Part shown: one piece after another, positions 1 through 8,218 of the stretch
Layout: every line of letters begins with the position of its first letter
How positions within the stretch are numbered: position 1 is the first letter of the stretch
Source: Stutzerimonas zhaodongensis
GTDB lineage: Bacteria > Pseudomonadota > Gammaproteobacteria > Pseudomonadales > Pseudomonadaceae
Assembly (NCBI RefSeq): GCF_003696365.1
Contig: NZ_RFFM01000005.1
Location: 1 to 64,000, forward strand
Reading direction: 5' to 3'
Length of the DNA stretch: 64,000 bases
Position numbers and translations under genes: made by a program
Notes under the pieces: generated by a model
The model's database searches: none
The model's input: only the letters and a program-made list of their open reading frames with translations
Told to the model about the DNA's origin: nothing

Positions 1-377
1 TCCAGGTAACGTCGTGCTTGTGCGGCCGAACCCTTACGGCCCTGCGTAAGACGAGGGGTTCGAAAGGCATCCCAATCGTCAGCGACCTCGCGAAAAAGCT
101 TTTTGGACACCTCGGTGTCCAATGCTGTTTCGGAAGGGTCCAAACCGTCGGCAAGTCGGACTCGGCACTCATCCCGCTTCTCCCGCGCACGCTTGAGAGA
201 GACGTCTGGATAAACGCCTAACGACATCTTTCGCTTTCTGCCTTGGTGGCTGTAGCGAAATGTCCAGTACTTGCTACCGTTGCGGTGCACAAGTAACGCC
301 AGCCCATTGCTGTCGCTGATCGTATAGTCCTTGTGCGCCGGCTTTGCCTGTCTCACAGCGGTGTCTGAAAGCGCCAT
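1..377 (-). CDS. Phage-type site-specific integrase, N-terminal part (runs off window)
   Basis: Reading the minus strand from the ATG at 375-377 gives 125 codons without a stop up to the window edge, so only the N-terminus is present. The translation begins MALSDTAVRQAKP and continues with SDSNGLALLVHRNGSKYWTFRY and KMSLGVYPDVSLKRAREKR-type segments. These are the arm-type DNA-binding domain (DUF4102) of P4-like tyrosine recombinases. The catalytic Arg-His-Arg-Tyr region lies outside the window. The gene starts about 170 bp beyond the CCA end of tRNA-Leu and is read away from it, the usual arrangement of an island integrase beside its attachment site. A family assignment is safe; whether the enzyme is intact and active cannot be judged here. 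Confidence 0.85.
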   Translation of the reverse strand, partial: MALSDTAVRQAKPAHKDYTISDSNGLALLVHRNGSKYWTFRYSHQGRKRKMSLGVYPDVSLKRAREKRDECRVRLADGLDPSETALDTEVSKKLFREVADDWDAFRTPRLTQGRKGSAAQARRYL

Positions 378-414
378 GTGTCCAAAAACCTCGGTCACAT
401 TCGTTTGGGACACA
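377..414. repeat. Inverted repeat over the integrase start
   Basis: TGTGTCCAAA at 377-386 faces TTTGGGACACA at 404-414, forming inverted arms of about ten bases that touch the integrase start codon. A further perfect palindrome with the same GTGTCC core (TTGGACAC-CTCG-GTGTCCAA, 103-122) lies inside the gene. Placement at the start suggests an operator or autoregulatory site for the integrase. This is inference from symmetry only. Confidence 0.4.
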
Positions 415-477
415 TTTTAGTACACCCTGATCCGTGCTGGCACGGCAGCTACTAAAAAAAGCTGATAATCAACAGAC

Positions 478-504
478 ACAAAAAAGCCCCTATTACGGGG
501 CTTT
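478..504 (-). terminator. Terminator of the tRNA operon
   Basis: On the minus strand the stem AAAGCCCC / GGGGCTTT (483-490 with 497-504) is followed by a run of six T residues. It lies 44 bp past the CCA end of tRNA-Leu and before the integrase, so it should end transcription of the tRNA operon. Confidence 0.8.
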
Positions 505-547
505 CAGGGATTTCCGTGTCCTCATGAGAGGCCAGGAAACCATTAGA

Positions 548-632
548 TGGTGCGGACGGAGAGACTCGAACTCTCACACCTTGCGGCGCCAGAACCTAAA
601 TCTGGTGTGTCTACCAATTTCACCACGTCCGC
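548..632 (-). tRNA. tRNA-Leu(UAG)
   Basis: This 85-nt class II tRNA has the acceptor stem GCGGACG / CGTCCGC, an encoded CCA end (548-550), a T-loop GTTCGAGTC and a long variable arm. The anticodon stem CCAGA/TCTGG encloses the loop TTTAGGT, giving anticodon UAG, which reads CUA and other CUN codons. It is the last gene of a tRNA-Arg/His/Leu operon. Its 3' end is next to the integrase, so it is the likely attachment site of the adjacent island. Confidence 0.95.
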
Positions 633-643
633 AAACTTCTAAC

Positions 644-670
644 AAAAACGCCAGGCTAAGCCTGGCGTTT
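644..670 (-). terminator. Perfect 11-bp hairpin between tRNA-His and tRNA-Leu
   Basis: AAACGCCAGGC (646-656) and GCCTGGCGTTT (660-670) form a perfect 11-bp stem with a three-base loop. On the minus strand it is followed by TTTTTGTT, the form of an intrinsic terminator. It sits inside the tRNA operon, upstream of tRNA-Leu, so it may attenuate tRNA-Leu expression or act as a processing signal. Confidence 0.65.
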
Positions 671-677
671 CGGAATA

Positions 678-754
678 TGGGGTGGACGATGGGGTTCGAA
701 CCCACGACCGCAGGAGCCACAATCCTGTGCTCTACCAACTGAGCTACGCCCACC
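678..754 (-). tRNA. tRNA-His(GUG)
   Basis: The acceptor stem GTGGGCG / CGTCCAC, encoded CCA (678-680), D-loop AGCTCAGTTGGTAGAGC and T-loop GGTTCGAACC are all present. The anticodon loop TTGTGGC gives GUG. The extra 5' G (G-1) that histidyl-tRNA synthetase needs is encoded at 754 and faces the C73 discriminator at 681. Confidence 0.95.
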
Positions 755-784
755 ATATTGCCTTTGCTTGTGCCAGAGCCGGAA

Positions 785-861
785 TGGCGCACCCGGCAGG
801 ACTCGAACCTGCGACCATCCGCTTAGAAGGCGGATGCTCTATCCAACTGAGCTACGGGCGC
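785..861 (-). tRNA. tRNA-Arg(UCU)
   Basis: A 77-nt tRNA with acceptor stem GCGCCCG / CGGGTGC, D-arm AGCTCAGTTGGATAGAGC, T-loop GGTTCGAGTCC and encoded CCA. The anticodon loop CTTCTAA gives UCU, which reads AGA and AGG. It is the first gene of the three-tRNA operon. Confidence 0.95.
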
Positions 862-969
862 TTTTATCTGCATTCAATTTGAGCGCAGACTTCAAGCTCC
901 GGCGAGTGAAGGAATGACCTTCAAAAGCCGTCTTACCCAGCAGCAGGCTGTGCTCGACAAGCGGGGCGA

Positions 970-998
970 ATCTTAATGGCCTGCCTGGACCTCGTCAA
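970..998 (-). promoter_or_regulatory. Sigma-70 promoter of the tRNA-Arg/His/Leu operon
   Basis: On the minus strand TTGACG (998-993) is followed after exactly 17 bp by TAAGAT (975-970), a strong -35/-10 pair. It is followed by the GC-rich discriminator TCGCCCCGC that is typical of stringently controlled stable-RNA promoters. Transcription should start near 963 and read into tRNA-Arg. The remaining bases 862-969 and 999-1131 hold the tRNA leader and the folD upstream region, with no gene. Confidence 0.7.
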
Positions 999-1131
999 CA
1001 GCAAAGTCGAAAAAATTTCAGCCTGGTAAAGGAGTTACGGGAATCCACCGTTGCATCGCCTTTGCCGAACGGAGCCGCCGTGCGAGAATGCGCGTCCTTT
1101 TCCAATCCTCCCCGATGGTTAATCACGCGTC

Positions 1132-1986
1132 ATGACCGCACAACTGATCGACGGTAAAAAGATCGCTGCCACCATTCGCCAGCAGATTGCAGGCAGAGTC
1201 GCCGAGCGCTCTCAGCAAGGCCTCAGAGTACCGGGACTGGCAGTGATCCTTGTTGGCACTGATCCAGCATCGCAGGTATATGTCGCTCACAAGCGTAAAG
1301 ACTGCGAAGAAGTAGGTTTCAAATCTACCGCTCATGATCTGCCCGCCTCGACCACCCAGGACGACCTGCTGCAGCTAATCGATCAGCTCAACGAGGACCC
1401 ACTCATAGATGGGATTCTCGTACAGCTTCCGCTGCCCAAGCACCTGGATGCATCGCAATTGCTCGAACGCATCCGCCCCGACAAAGACGTTGATGGATTC
1501 CACCCCTACAACATCGGCCGCCTCGCCCAACGCATGCCGCTGCTGCGCCCCTGTACGCCAAAAGGCATCATGGCGCTGCTCGAAAGCACAGGCGTCGATT
1601 TACATGGCCTCAACGCCGTTGTAGTCGGTGCGTCAAACATCGTAGGTCGGCCGATGGCCCTTGAACTGTTGCTCGCAGGTTGCACGACCACCGTCACGCA
1701 CCGCTTTACCAATGACCTGGCTGATCACGTCAAGCGTGCTGATTTGATCGTGGTGGCGACCGGCATCACCGGTTTGGTGAAAGGCGAGTGGATCAAGGAA
1801 GGCGCCATCGTCATCGATGTCGGCATCAATCGCCAAGCCGACGGAAAACTGGTCGGGGATGTGGAGTTCGATGTTGCTGTACAGCGTGCGGGCTGGATCA
1901 CCCCAGTTCCAGGTGGGGTGGGGCCCATGACACGAGCCTGCTTGTTGGAGAACACTTTGCATGCGGCCGAGCATTTGCACGATTGA
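1132..1986 (+). CDS. folD: Bifunctional methylenetetrahydrofolate dehydrogenase/cyclohydrolase FolD
   Basis: The enzyme converts 5,10-methylene-THF to 10-formyl-THF with NADP in the cytosol, supplying one-carbon units for purines and initiator tRNA. The 284-residue length is normal. The N-terminal catalytic domain has [14 protein letters not shown] with the active-site lysine near residue 54 and the [10 protein letters not shown] motif. The Rossmann part has [15 protein letters not shown], and the C-terminus has the hallmark [16 protein letters not shown]. It is transcribed away from the tRNA operon and ends in a bidirectional terminator shared with the glp operon. I know of folD next to cysS in relatives; here the glp cluster separates them. 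Confidence 0.97.
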   Translation: MTAQLIDGKKIAATIRQQIAGRVAERSQQGLRVPGLAVILVGTDPASQVYVAHKRKDCEEVGFKSTAHDLPASTTQDDLLQLIDQLNEDPLIDGILVQLPLPKHLDASQLLERIRPDKDVDGFHPYNIGRLAQRMPLLRPCTPKGIMALLESTGVDLHGLNAVVVGASNIVGRPMALELLLAGCTTTVTHRFTNDLADHVKRADLIVVATGITGLVKGEWIKEGAIVIDVGINRQADGKLVGDVEFDVAVQRAGWITPVPGGVGPMTRACLLENTLHAAEHLHD

Positions 1987-2023
1987 TGGCAGCTGCGATT
2001 GTGGCAAGTTGACGAGCTAGCGA

Positions 2024-2049
2024 AAAACGGCACCCGAGGGTGCCGTTTT
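2024..2049. terminator. Bidirectional terminator between folD and glpV
   Basis: AAAACGGCACCC (2024-2035) pairs with GGGTGCCGTTTT (2038-2049). Both strands have T-runs after the stem, so it can stop folD from the left and the glp operon from the right. Confidence 0.85.
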
Positions 2050-2070
2050 GCCAGGAGCTACTTGCCGCAA

Positions 2071-3810
2071 CTAACGCTCCTGCTCCCAGGATTTGATCAG
2101 CTCGTCATAGCTGACGGTCTCACCCTGTGGTTTTTCGTTTTCCAATTTGGGTTTTGGCGAACCAGGCTGGCTCAGCCAGTATTGCGGATCACGCGGCTCG
2201 TTCATCTTGGGGCCGCACTTGGGCTGCACCTTGGCCCGCTCAAGTCTGGCCATCATGGTGTCCTGAGCCTCGGCTAGCCCATCCAAAGCCTCCTGAGGCG
2301 TCTTGTCGCCACTGGCCGCTTCGGCAATGTACTGCCACCAAAGCTGGGCAAGACGTGGGTAGTCAGGAACGTTGGTTCCGGTGGGCGTCCACTGCACCCG
2401 AGCCGGGCTGCGGTAGAACTCCACCAGCCCGCCGAGCTTAGGCGCGGCCTCGGTCATGGCATCAGAGTTGATGTCCGACTCACGGATAGGTGTCAGACCA
2501 ACCAAGGTTTTCTTCAGCGACACGGTTTTCGCTACTGTGAACTGCGCATATAGCCACGCTGCCAGGCGCCGCTTTTCGGGGGTCGAATCGAGGAATGTCC
2601 AGGAGCCCGCGTCCTGGTAGCCGAGCTTCATACCCTCCTCCCAATACGGACCTTTGGGCGATGGCGCCATCCGCCATTTTGGCGTGCCATCTTCGTTTAC
2701 CACAGGCAAGCCCGGCTTGGTCATGTCGGCCGTGAAGGCTGTATACCAGAAGATCTGCTGGGCGATATTGCCCTGCGCCGGAACCGGGCCCGACTCCGAG
2801 AATGTCATGCCTTGCGCCTCGCGCGGGGCGTACTCGCGCATCCAGTCGACGTACTTTTGCGTAGCGAACACTGCCGCCGGGCCATTGGTAGCGCCACCGC
2901 GGGCAACGCTGGAGCCAACTGGATGGCAGTCCTCTACCCGAATACCCCACTCATCCACCGGCAGCCCGTTTGGCAATCCCTTGTCTCCAGCACCAGCCAT
3001 GGAAAACCAGGCATCAGTAAAGCGCCAGCCCAGTGAAGGATCTTTCTTACCGTAGTCCATGTGGCCGTACACGCGCTGCCCGTCGATCTCCTTGACGTGT
3101 TTGCTGAAGAACTCGGCGATGTCCTCGTAAGCCGACCAGTTCACCGGCACGCCGAGTTCATAGCCGTAACGCTCCTTGAACTGTTTCTTGAGGTCATCGC
3201 GCTCGAACCAATCGGCGCGGAACCAGTAGAGGTTGGCGAACTGCTGAACCGGCAGCTGATAGATCTTGCCGTCCGGCCCGGTGGTAAAGGAAATCCCGAT
3301 GAAGTCTTTTAGATCGAGGGTTGGCAGCGTGTAATCCTTCGCCTCGCCCTCGATCATGTCGCTGATGGCAACTGCCTTGCCATAACGGAAGTGGGTGCCG
3401 ATCAGGTCGGAATCGTTGATGTAGCCATCGTAGATGTTCTTGCCGGACTGCATCTGCGTCTGCAGCTTTTCGACGACATCGCCCTCCTGCATCAGGTCAT
3501 GGCGCAGGCGGATGCCGGTGATTTCGCTGAATGCACGAGCGAGGGTCTTGGACTCGTACTCGTGGGTGGTGATGGTCTCCGAAGCGACGTTGATTTCCAT
3601 GCCACGAAACGGCTCGGCGGCCTTGATGAACCAACGCAACTCTTCCATCTGTTGTTCCGGCGATAACGTCGATGGATTGAACTCCGACTCGATCCACTTT
3701 TTCGCCGCATCCTCATAGGCATCGGCCCATGCCGTACCTGCAAAGCCGGACAACATCAGCAGGGCCGTGAGCGCCATGCCATGTCGGGTGTTGTTTTTAT
3801 TCTCGAACAT
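2071..3810 (-). CDS. glpV: Glycerol-type ABC transporter periplasmic binding protein
   Basis: This 579-residue extracellular solute-binding protein has a clear Sec signal peptide, with a hydrophobic run ALTALLMLSGFAGTAWA and cleavage after AWA. It is longer than common sugar-binding proteins, as in the GlpV branch that delivers glycerol to the ABC importer. The chosen ATG at 3808-3810 has a perfect AAGGAGGT ribosome site at 3815-3822. An upstream in-frame ATG at 3849 has none and is rejected. It is the last gene of the six-gene operon, 42 bp after glpU. An A-rich AATAAAAACAACA stretch right after the start codon looks like an Hfq/Crc target. The glycerol assignment rests on operon order and the presence of glpU. 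Confidence 0.85.
   Translation of the reverse strand: MFENKNNTRHGMALTALLMLSGFAGTAWADAYEDAAKKWIESEFNPSTLSPEQQMEELRWFIKAAEPFRGMEINVASETITTHEYESKTLARAFSEITGIRLRHDLMQEGDVVEKLQTQMQSGKNIYDGYINDSDLIGTHFRYGKAVAISDMIEGEAKDYTLPTLDLKDFIGISFTTGPDGKIYQLPVQQFANLYWFRADWFERDDLKKQFKERYGYELGVPVNWSAYEDIAEFFSKHVKEIDGQRVYGHMDYGKKDPSLGWRFTDAWFSMAGAGDKGLPNGLPVDEWGIRVEDCHPVGSSVARGGATNGPAAVFATQKYVDWMREYAPREAQGMTFSESGPVPAQGNIAQQIFWYTAFTADMTKPGLPVVNEDGTPKWRMAPSPKGPYWEEGMKLGYQDAGSWTFLDSTPEKRRLAAWLYAQFTVAKTVSLKKTLVGLTPIRESDINSDAMTEAAPKLGGLVEFYRSPARVQWTPTGTNVPDYPRLAQLWWQYIAEAASGDKTPQEALDGLAEAQDTMMARLERAKVQPKCGPKMNEPRDPQYWLSQPGSPKPKLENEKPQGETVSYDELIKSWEQER
3789..3801 (-). promoter_or_regulatory. Hfq/Crc-type catabolite-activity motif at glpV start
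   Basis: The minus strand reads AATAAAAACAACA from the fourth codon of glpV, matching repeated AANAANAA. Hfq with Crc binds such motifs close to start codons and blocks translation when preferred carbon sources are present. The motif match is direct; its use is inferred. Confidence 0.5.
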
Positions 3811-3852
3811 AAACACCTCCTTTGGGTTTTTCGGAGGGATGGGCCACAAGGC

Positions 3853-4125
3853 TCAACCCCAGCGCATCACTGCAAACAACCAGACGAGAGACAGCGCGGA
3901 CGCTATCCAGATGCTCCAGTCGGTCAGCCCTATCAGCAGAAGGTGCCAATAGGCGCTGCCCAAAAGTCCAATGAATAGCCGATCGCCCCGGGTGGTAACG
4001 ATAGGCAGAAAACCTTTGCGCGGAACGCAAGGTCGCCTCAGTTCCCAGGCGCTCATCAGCGCCAGCATTACACCAATGACGGCGAAAAAAGCCGTGGTCG
4101 GCGCGGTCCATGCCATCCAGCTCAT
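3853..4125 (-). CDS. glpU: Small inner-membrane protein GlpU (DUF2160)
   Basis: The 90-residue protein is mostly hydrophobic, with membrane segments around residues 8-25, 48-66 and 70-88 joined by a basic loop. DUF2160 proteins of this length occur between glpQ and glpV in the glycerol importer operons described in rhizobia, which is exactly the position here. Its role in transport is unknown; an accessory membrane subunit is the natural guess. The ribosome site TAGGAG overlaps the glpQ stop, and the start is 9 bp after it, so the two are translationally linked. Confidence 0.82.
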   Translation of the reverse strand: MSWMAWTAPTTAFFAVIGVMLALMSAWELRRPCVPRKGFLPIVTTRGDRLFIGLLGSAYWHLLLIGLTDWSIWIASALSLVWLFAVMRWG

Positions 4126-4134
4126 GAGCGACTC

Positions 4135-4935
4135 CTATACGCGGCCGAGGGCGAAGCCCTTGGCGACATGATTGCGGACAAACCAGATCACCAGCATGCC
4201 CGGCAGAATGGTCAACACGCCGGCAGCAGCCAGCACACCCCAGTCGATCCCTGAAGCCGAGACGGTCCGTGTCATCACCGAGACGATCGGCTTGGCATCA
4301 ACCGACGTCAGAGTGCGCGCCAATAGCAACTCGACCCACGAGAACATGAAGCAGAAGAACGCCGTGACCCCGATGCCCGAACCAATCAGGGGGATGAAAA
4401 TCTTCACGAAGAACTTGGGAAAGCTGTAGCCGTCGATGTATGCCGTTTCGTCGATTTCCTTGGGCACACCGGACATGAAACCTTCGAGAATCCACACCGC
4501 CAAAGGCACGTTGAACAGGCAGTGCGCCAATGCCACTGCGATGTGGGTGTCGAACAGCCCGATCGATGAGTAAAGCTGAAAGAACGGCAACAGAAATACC
4601 GCCGGTGGCGCCATCCGGTTGGTTAGCAGCCAGAAGAACAGGTGCTTGTCGCCGAGAAAGCGAAAGCGGGAAAAGGCATAGGCGGCTGGCAATGCCACCG
4701 TCAATGAAATGATCGTGTTCAGGCAGACGTAGTACAACGAGTTGATGTAGCCGCTGTACCAGCTGCGATCGGTAAAGATGACTTTGTAGTTATCCAGCGT
4801 CAGGTCCCGAGGCCACAGCGTCAGCCCGCCTAGAATCTCGGTGTTGCTCTTGAACGACATATTGACCAGCCAGTAGATCGGCACCATCAGGAAAGCGATG
4901 TAGAGGATCAGTACCGCTCGCTTGCGCAGGTTCAT
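4135..4935 (-). CDS. glpQ: Glycerol-type ABC transporter permease GlpQ
   Basis: This MalG/UgpE-type inner-membrane permease has about six membrane helices. The cytoplasmic EAA loop is recognisable as ETAYIDGYSFPKFFVKIFIPL near the C-terminal third; it contacts the ATPases. The ATG at 4935 was chosen because AGAGGG lies eight bases upstream, giving 266 residues. An in-frame ATG at 4965 would overlap glpP and add ten residues before it. It forms the membrane pore together with GlpP. Confidence 0.9.
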   Translation of the reverse strand: MNLRKRAVLILYIAFLMVPIYWLVNMSFKSNTEILGGLTLWPRDLTLDNYKVIFTDRSWYSGYINSLYYVCLNTIISLTVALPAAYAFSRFRFLGDKHLFFWLLTNRMAPPAVFLLPFFQLYSSIGLFDTHIAVALAHCLFNVPLAVWILEGFMSGVPKEIDETAYIDGYSFPKFFVKIFIPLIGSGIGVTAFFCFMFSWVELLLARTLTSVDAKPIVSVMTRTVSASGIDWGVLAAAGVLTILPGMLVIWFVRNHVAKGFALGRV

Positions 4936-4948
4936 CAGCAGTCCCTCT

Positions 4949-5808
<860 letters not shown>

Positions 5809-5812
<4 letters not shown>

Positions 5813-6906
5813 GCCCTCTCCTCCACCAGCCGATCATCGGCGTAGAGCATCAGCCACTGGGCAGGGAACCCCACCCAGGCCTGCCCCTTCGGAACGGGCT
5901 GATCCTCAGGTAAGCGAGCCTTCAGCAAATGCCCTTCCAGGCGAAGCGTGACGATTTTGTAAGTCCCTAGATCTTCAACCCGCACCATATCGGCCTGCAT
6001 TGCGCCGGCTGCTGGCTCCTCGGTCACCTGAACGAACTCGGGGCGGATGCCGATCTGCAGGCGGCTTTGTGTCAATTCCGGCAAACGAGCCGCGAGCGCA
6101 TCGGACAGTGGCAGATGCAGATCTCCGAAGCCGACACCGCGCTGCTCAGCGCGCACCTCGATCAGGTTCATCCCTGGGCTGCCAACGAAAAAGCCGACAA
6201 ATGTATGCTGTGGCCGTTCGAACAGTTCCCGTGGCGTACCGAATTGGACGATCTGCCCGCCATGCATCACGGCAATCTTGTCAGCGAAGGTCGAGGCCTC
6301 CAGCTGGTCGTGCGTGACGTAGATCATCGTGATGTTGAACTGCTCGTGTATCTGCTTGAGCTTGCGCCGCAGTTTCCACTTCAGATGCGGGTCGATAACG
6401 GTAAGCGGCTCGTCGAAAAGGATTGCCGAAACGTCATCTCGTACCAGTCCACGCCCCATGGACACCTTCTGTTTCTCGTCCGCTGTAAGGTTCCGGGCCT
6501 TGCGCTTGAGCAGCGGATGCAGATCGAGCACCTCGGCGATTTCGTGAACCTTGCTGGTAACTCGCGCTTCCGGCACGCCCTGGTTGCGCAGCGGGAAAGC
6601 CAGGTTGTCGAACACCGTCATGGTGTCGTACACCACTGGAAACTGAAAAACCTGAGCGATGTTGCGCTGTTCGGGAGTCAGCCTGTTCACTTCGCGGCTA
6701 TCGAACAGCACTTTCCCCTCCGAGGGGCTGAGCAGGCCGGAAATGACATTCAGCAACGTCGACTTGCCGCATCCTGAGGGGCCCAGCAGGGCGTAGGCGC
6801 CGCCCTGCTCCCACACGTGGTCCATCTCCCGGATGGCATAGTCCGCCGCGCCACTTGGTTGCGCGCTGTAACTATGGGCCAGGTTCTGCAAGCGAATCTC
6901 TGCCAT
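5809..6906 (-). CDS. glpT: Glycerol-type ABC transporter ATPase GlpT (degenerate signature motif)
   Basis: The 365-residue ATPase has Walker A GPSGCGKST, Walker B AILFDEP, the switch histidine in YVTHDQLEA and a C-terminal MalK-type TOBE region. The usual LSGGQ signature is replaced by LTADEKQK, so one of the two composite ATP sites with GlpS should be catalytically weak. The substitution appears to be a feature of this branch. The start at 6906 has GAGGAGGG upstream and lies 10 bp from the glpS stop. A longer open frame to 7314 only reads glpS in another frame and is not real. Confidence 0.9.
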
Positions 6907-6916
6907 AACGCCCTCC

Positions 6917-7999
6917 TCAGGCACGCCGCGCCGGTGCCTGGGCCAGCTGGCCCGAGGCATCGAAGACGAACAACTTGTGGGTCGGGATATACACCCGGAT
7001 CGGCGAGTCCACTGCGTAGTCATGTACGCCCTGCAGGTGCAGCACCAGACTGAAATGCTCGTTGCGCACATGAAGGAAGGTTTCCGAACCGCTGATTTCC
7101 GCGAGTTCAACCATGCCGGATACTTCCAGATCATCATCGTTGGACGGTACGAGACCGATATGGCTAGGTCGTACGCCAAAGCGGTACTCACCTTCACCCA
7201 AGGCCCGTAGATCGGCATTGAGTGGAAAATGCAGACAATCCTGGAAGCTGACCTCATTGGCCGCGATGCGACCCGGCAGCAGGTTGATCGGGGGCTCGGA
7301 GAACAGCTCGGCACTGAGCATCTGGCTCGGCCGGTGGTATACCTCTGAAGTCGGGCCGCTCTGTATCACCCTCCCTTCGTGCAGCACCGTTGCGGTTCCG
7401 CCTAACGCCAGCGCTTCGTTGGGCTCGGTAGTGGCGTATACGGCAATGCTGCGACGAGTCCTGAACAACTCACGCATTTCCTGACGCAGCTCTTCACGGA
7501 GCTTGTAATCGAGATTGACCAGCGGCTCGTCGAACAACACCAGATCGGCATCCTTGACCAGTGCACGGGCCATGGCTGTTCGTTGCTGCTGGCCGCCCGA
7601 CAGCTCCAGAGGATGGCGCTTGAGAAATCCCTCTATGTGCAGCATTTCGGCAGTCTCACGAACCTTGCGCTCGATCTCCGATTTGCTCACACCTGCCTGC
7701 CGCAACGGCGAGGCAATATTTTCGAAAACACTCAGCGTTGGGTAGTTGATGAACTGTTGATACACCATCGACACGTTGCGCCTGCGCACCGGCACGTCCG
7801 TAACGTCGGCGCCATTCATCACAATGCGCCCCCGGGTAGGCTTGTCCAGGCCTGCCATGAGCCGCATGAGCGATGTCTTACCCGACAGCGTCCGCCCGAT
7901 CAGGACGTTGAACGACCCCGGTTCGAAAACCAGGCTCGCGTCATCGATATGCACTTGGCCATCGACGGTCTTGGTAACGTGTTCCAGCGTGAGGGACAT
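6917..7999 (-). CDS. glpS: Glycerol-type ABC transporter ATPase GlpS
   Basis: First gene of the importer operon; 360 residues. It has an unusual but valid Walker A (GRTLSGKT), a canonical signature LSGGQQQRTAMARAL, Walker B LVLFDEP and a C-terminal regulatory domain. It forms the ATPase pair with GlpT. The start at 7999 follows GAAGGA by five bases. An in-frame upstream extension to 8128 would run through the sigma-54 promoter and is rejected. The signal for expression is the -24/-12 element 33 bp upstream. Confidence 0.9.
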   Translation of the reverse strand: MSLTLEHVTKTVDGQVHIDDASLVFEPGSFNVLIGRTLSGKTSLMRLMAGLDKPTRGRIVMNGADVTDVPVRRRNVSMVYQQFINYPTLSVFENIASPLRQAGVSKSEIERKVRETAEMLHIEGFLKRHPLELSGGQQQRTAMARALVKDADLVLFDEPLVNLDYKLREELRQEMRELFRTRRSIAVYATTEPNEALALGGTATVLHEGRVIQSGPTSEVYHRPSQMLSAELFSEPPINLLPGRIAANEVSFQDCLHFPLNADLRALGEGEYRFGVRPSHIGLVPSNDDDLEVSGMVELAEISGSETFLHVRNEHFSLVLHLQGVHDYAVDSPIRVYIPTHKLFVFDASGQLAQAPARRA

Positions 8000-8032
8000 G
8001 CCGCATCCTTCTAATTGTTGTGAAGGATGCAT

Positions 8033-8048
8033 AGCGATATCCGTGCCA
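8033..8048 (-). promoter_or_regulatory. Sigma-54 (-24/-12) promoter of the glp operon
   Basis: The minus strand reads TGGCACGGATATCGCT, matching the RpoN consensus TGGCACG-N4-TTGCW with correct GG to GC spacing and one mismatch. It lies upstream of glpS and faces a divergent gene for a sigma-54 activator, so promoter and activator corroborate each other. Transcription should start about 12 bases past the GC, near 8020. Confidence 0.85.
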
Positions 8049-8102
8049 CCCGCCCCCACCCGCTCTAGCTCATGAGCCGACGCGGGAATACCCGTTCTCG
8101 AC

Positions 8103-8160
8103 TGTTCAAAATGAACAAAAGTGAACATTGACAGTGCTCAGAAATGAACAAAACTGTTCA
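8103..8160. promoter_or_regulatory. Activator binding region with TGTTCA/TGAACA half-sites
   Basis: TGTTCA-AAA-TGAACA (8103-8117) is a perfect inverted repeat. TGAACA recurs at 8122-8127, and TGAACA-AAAC-TGTTCA (8145-8160) is a second inverted pair. The cluster lies about 55-110 bp upstream of the -24 element, the right range for enhancer-like sites of the divergent activator. It would also allow autoregulation. Confidence 0.65.
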
Positions 8161-8182
8161 AGGCGCCGCCACGGCTGCAGTC

Positions 8183-8198
8183 AATAAAAATAAGAACA
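8183..8198 (+). promoter_or_regulatory. Hfq/Crc-type motif in activator leader
   Basis: AATAAAAATAAGAACA, a repeated AANAANAA pattern, ends 20 bases before the activator start codon and just before its ribosome site. Hfq-Crc binding here would lower activator synthesis during growth on preferred carbon sources. Confidence 0.55.
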
Positions 8199-8218
8199 TG
8201 CATCGTCAGAGAGGCAAC

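Noticed and set aside
434-882. Several frames across the tRNA genes
   Set aside because: They translate tRNA sequence and flanks; the tRNAs are unambiguous.
6907-7314. N-terminal extension of glpT by 135 residues
   Set aside because: It lies entirely in glpS read in another frame, and a strong ribosome site marks the start at 6906.
8144-8218. Earlier start for the sigma-54 activator
   Set aside because: The ATG is part of the operator-like repeat TGAACA-AAAC-TGTTCA and has no ribosome site; the start at 8219 has AGAGG.
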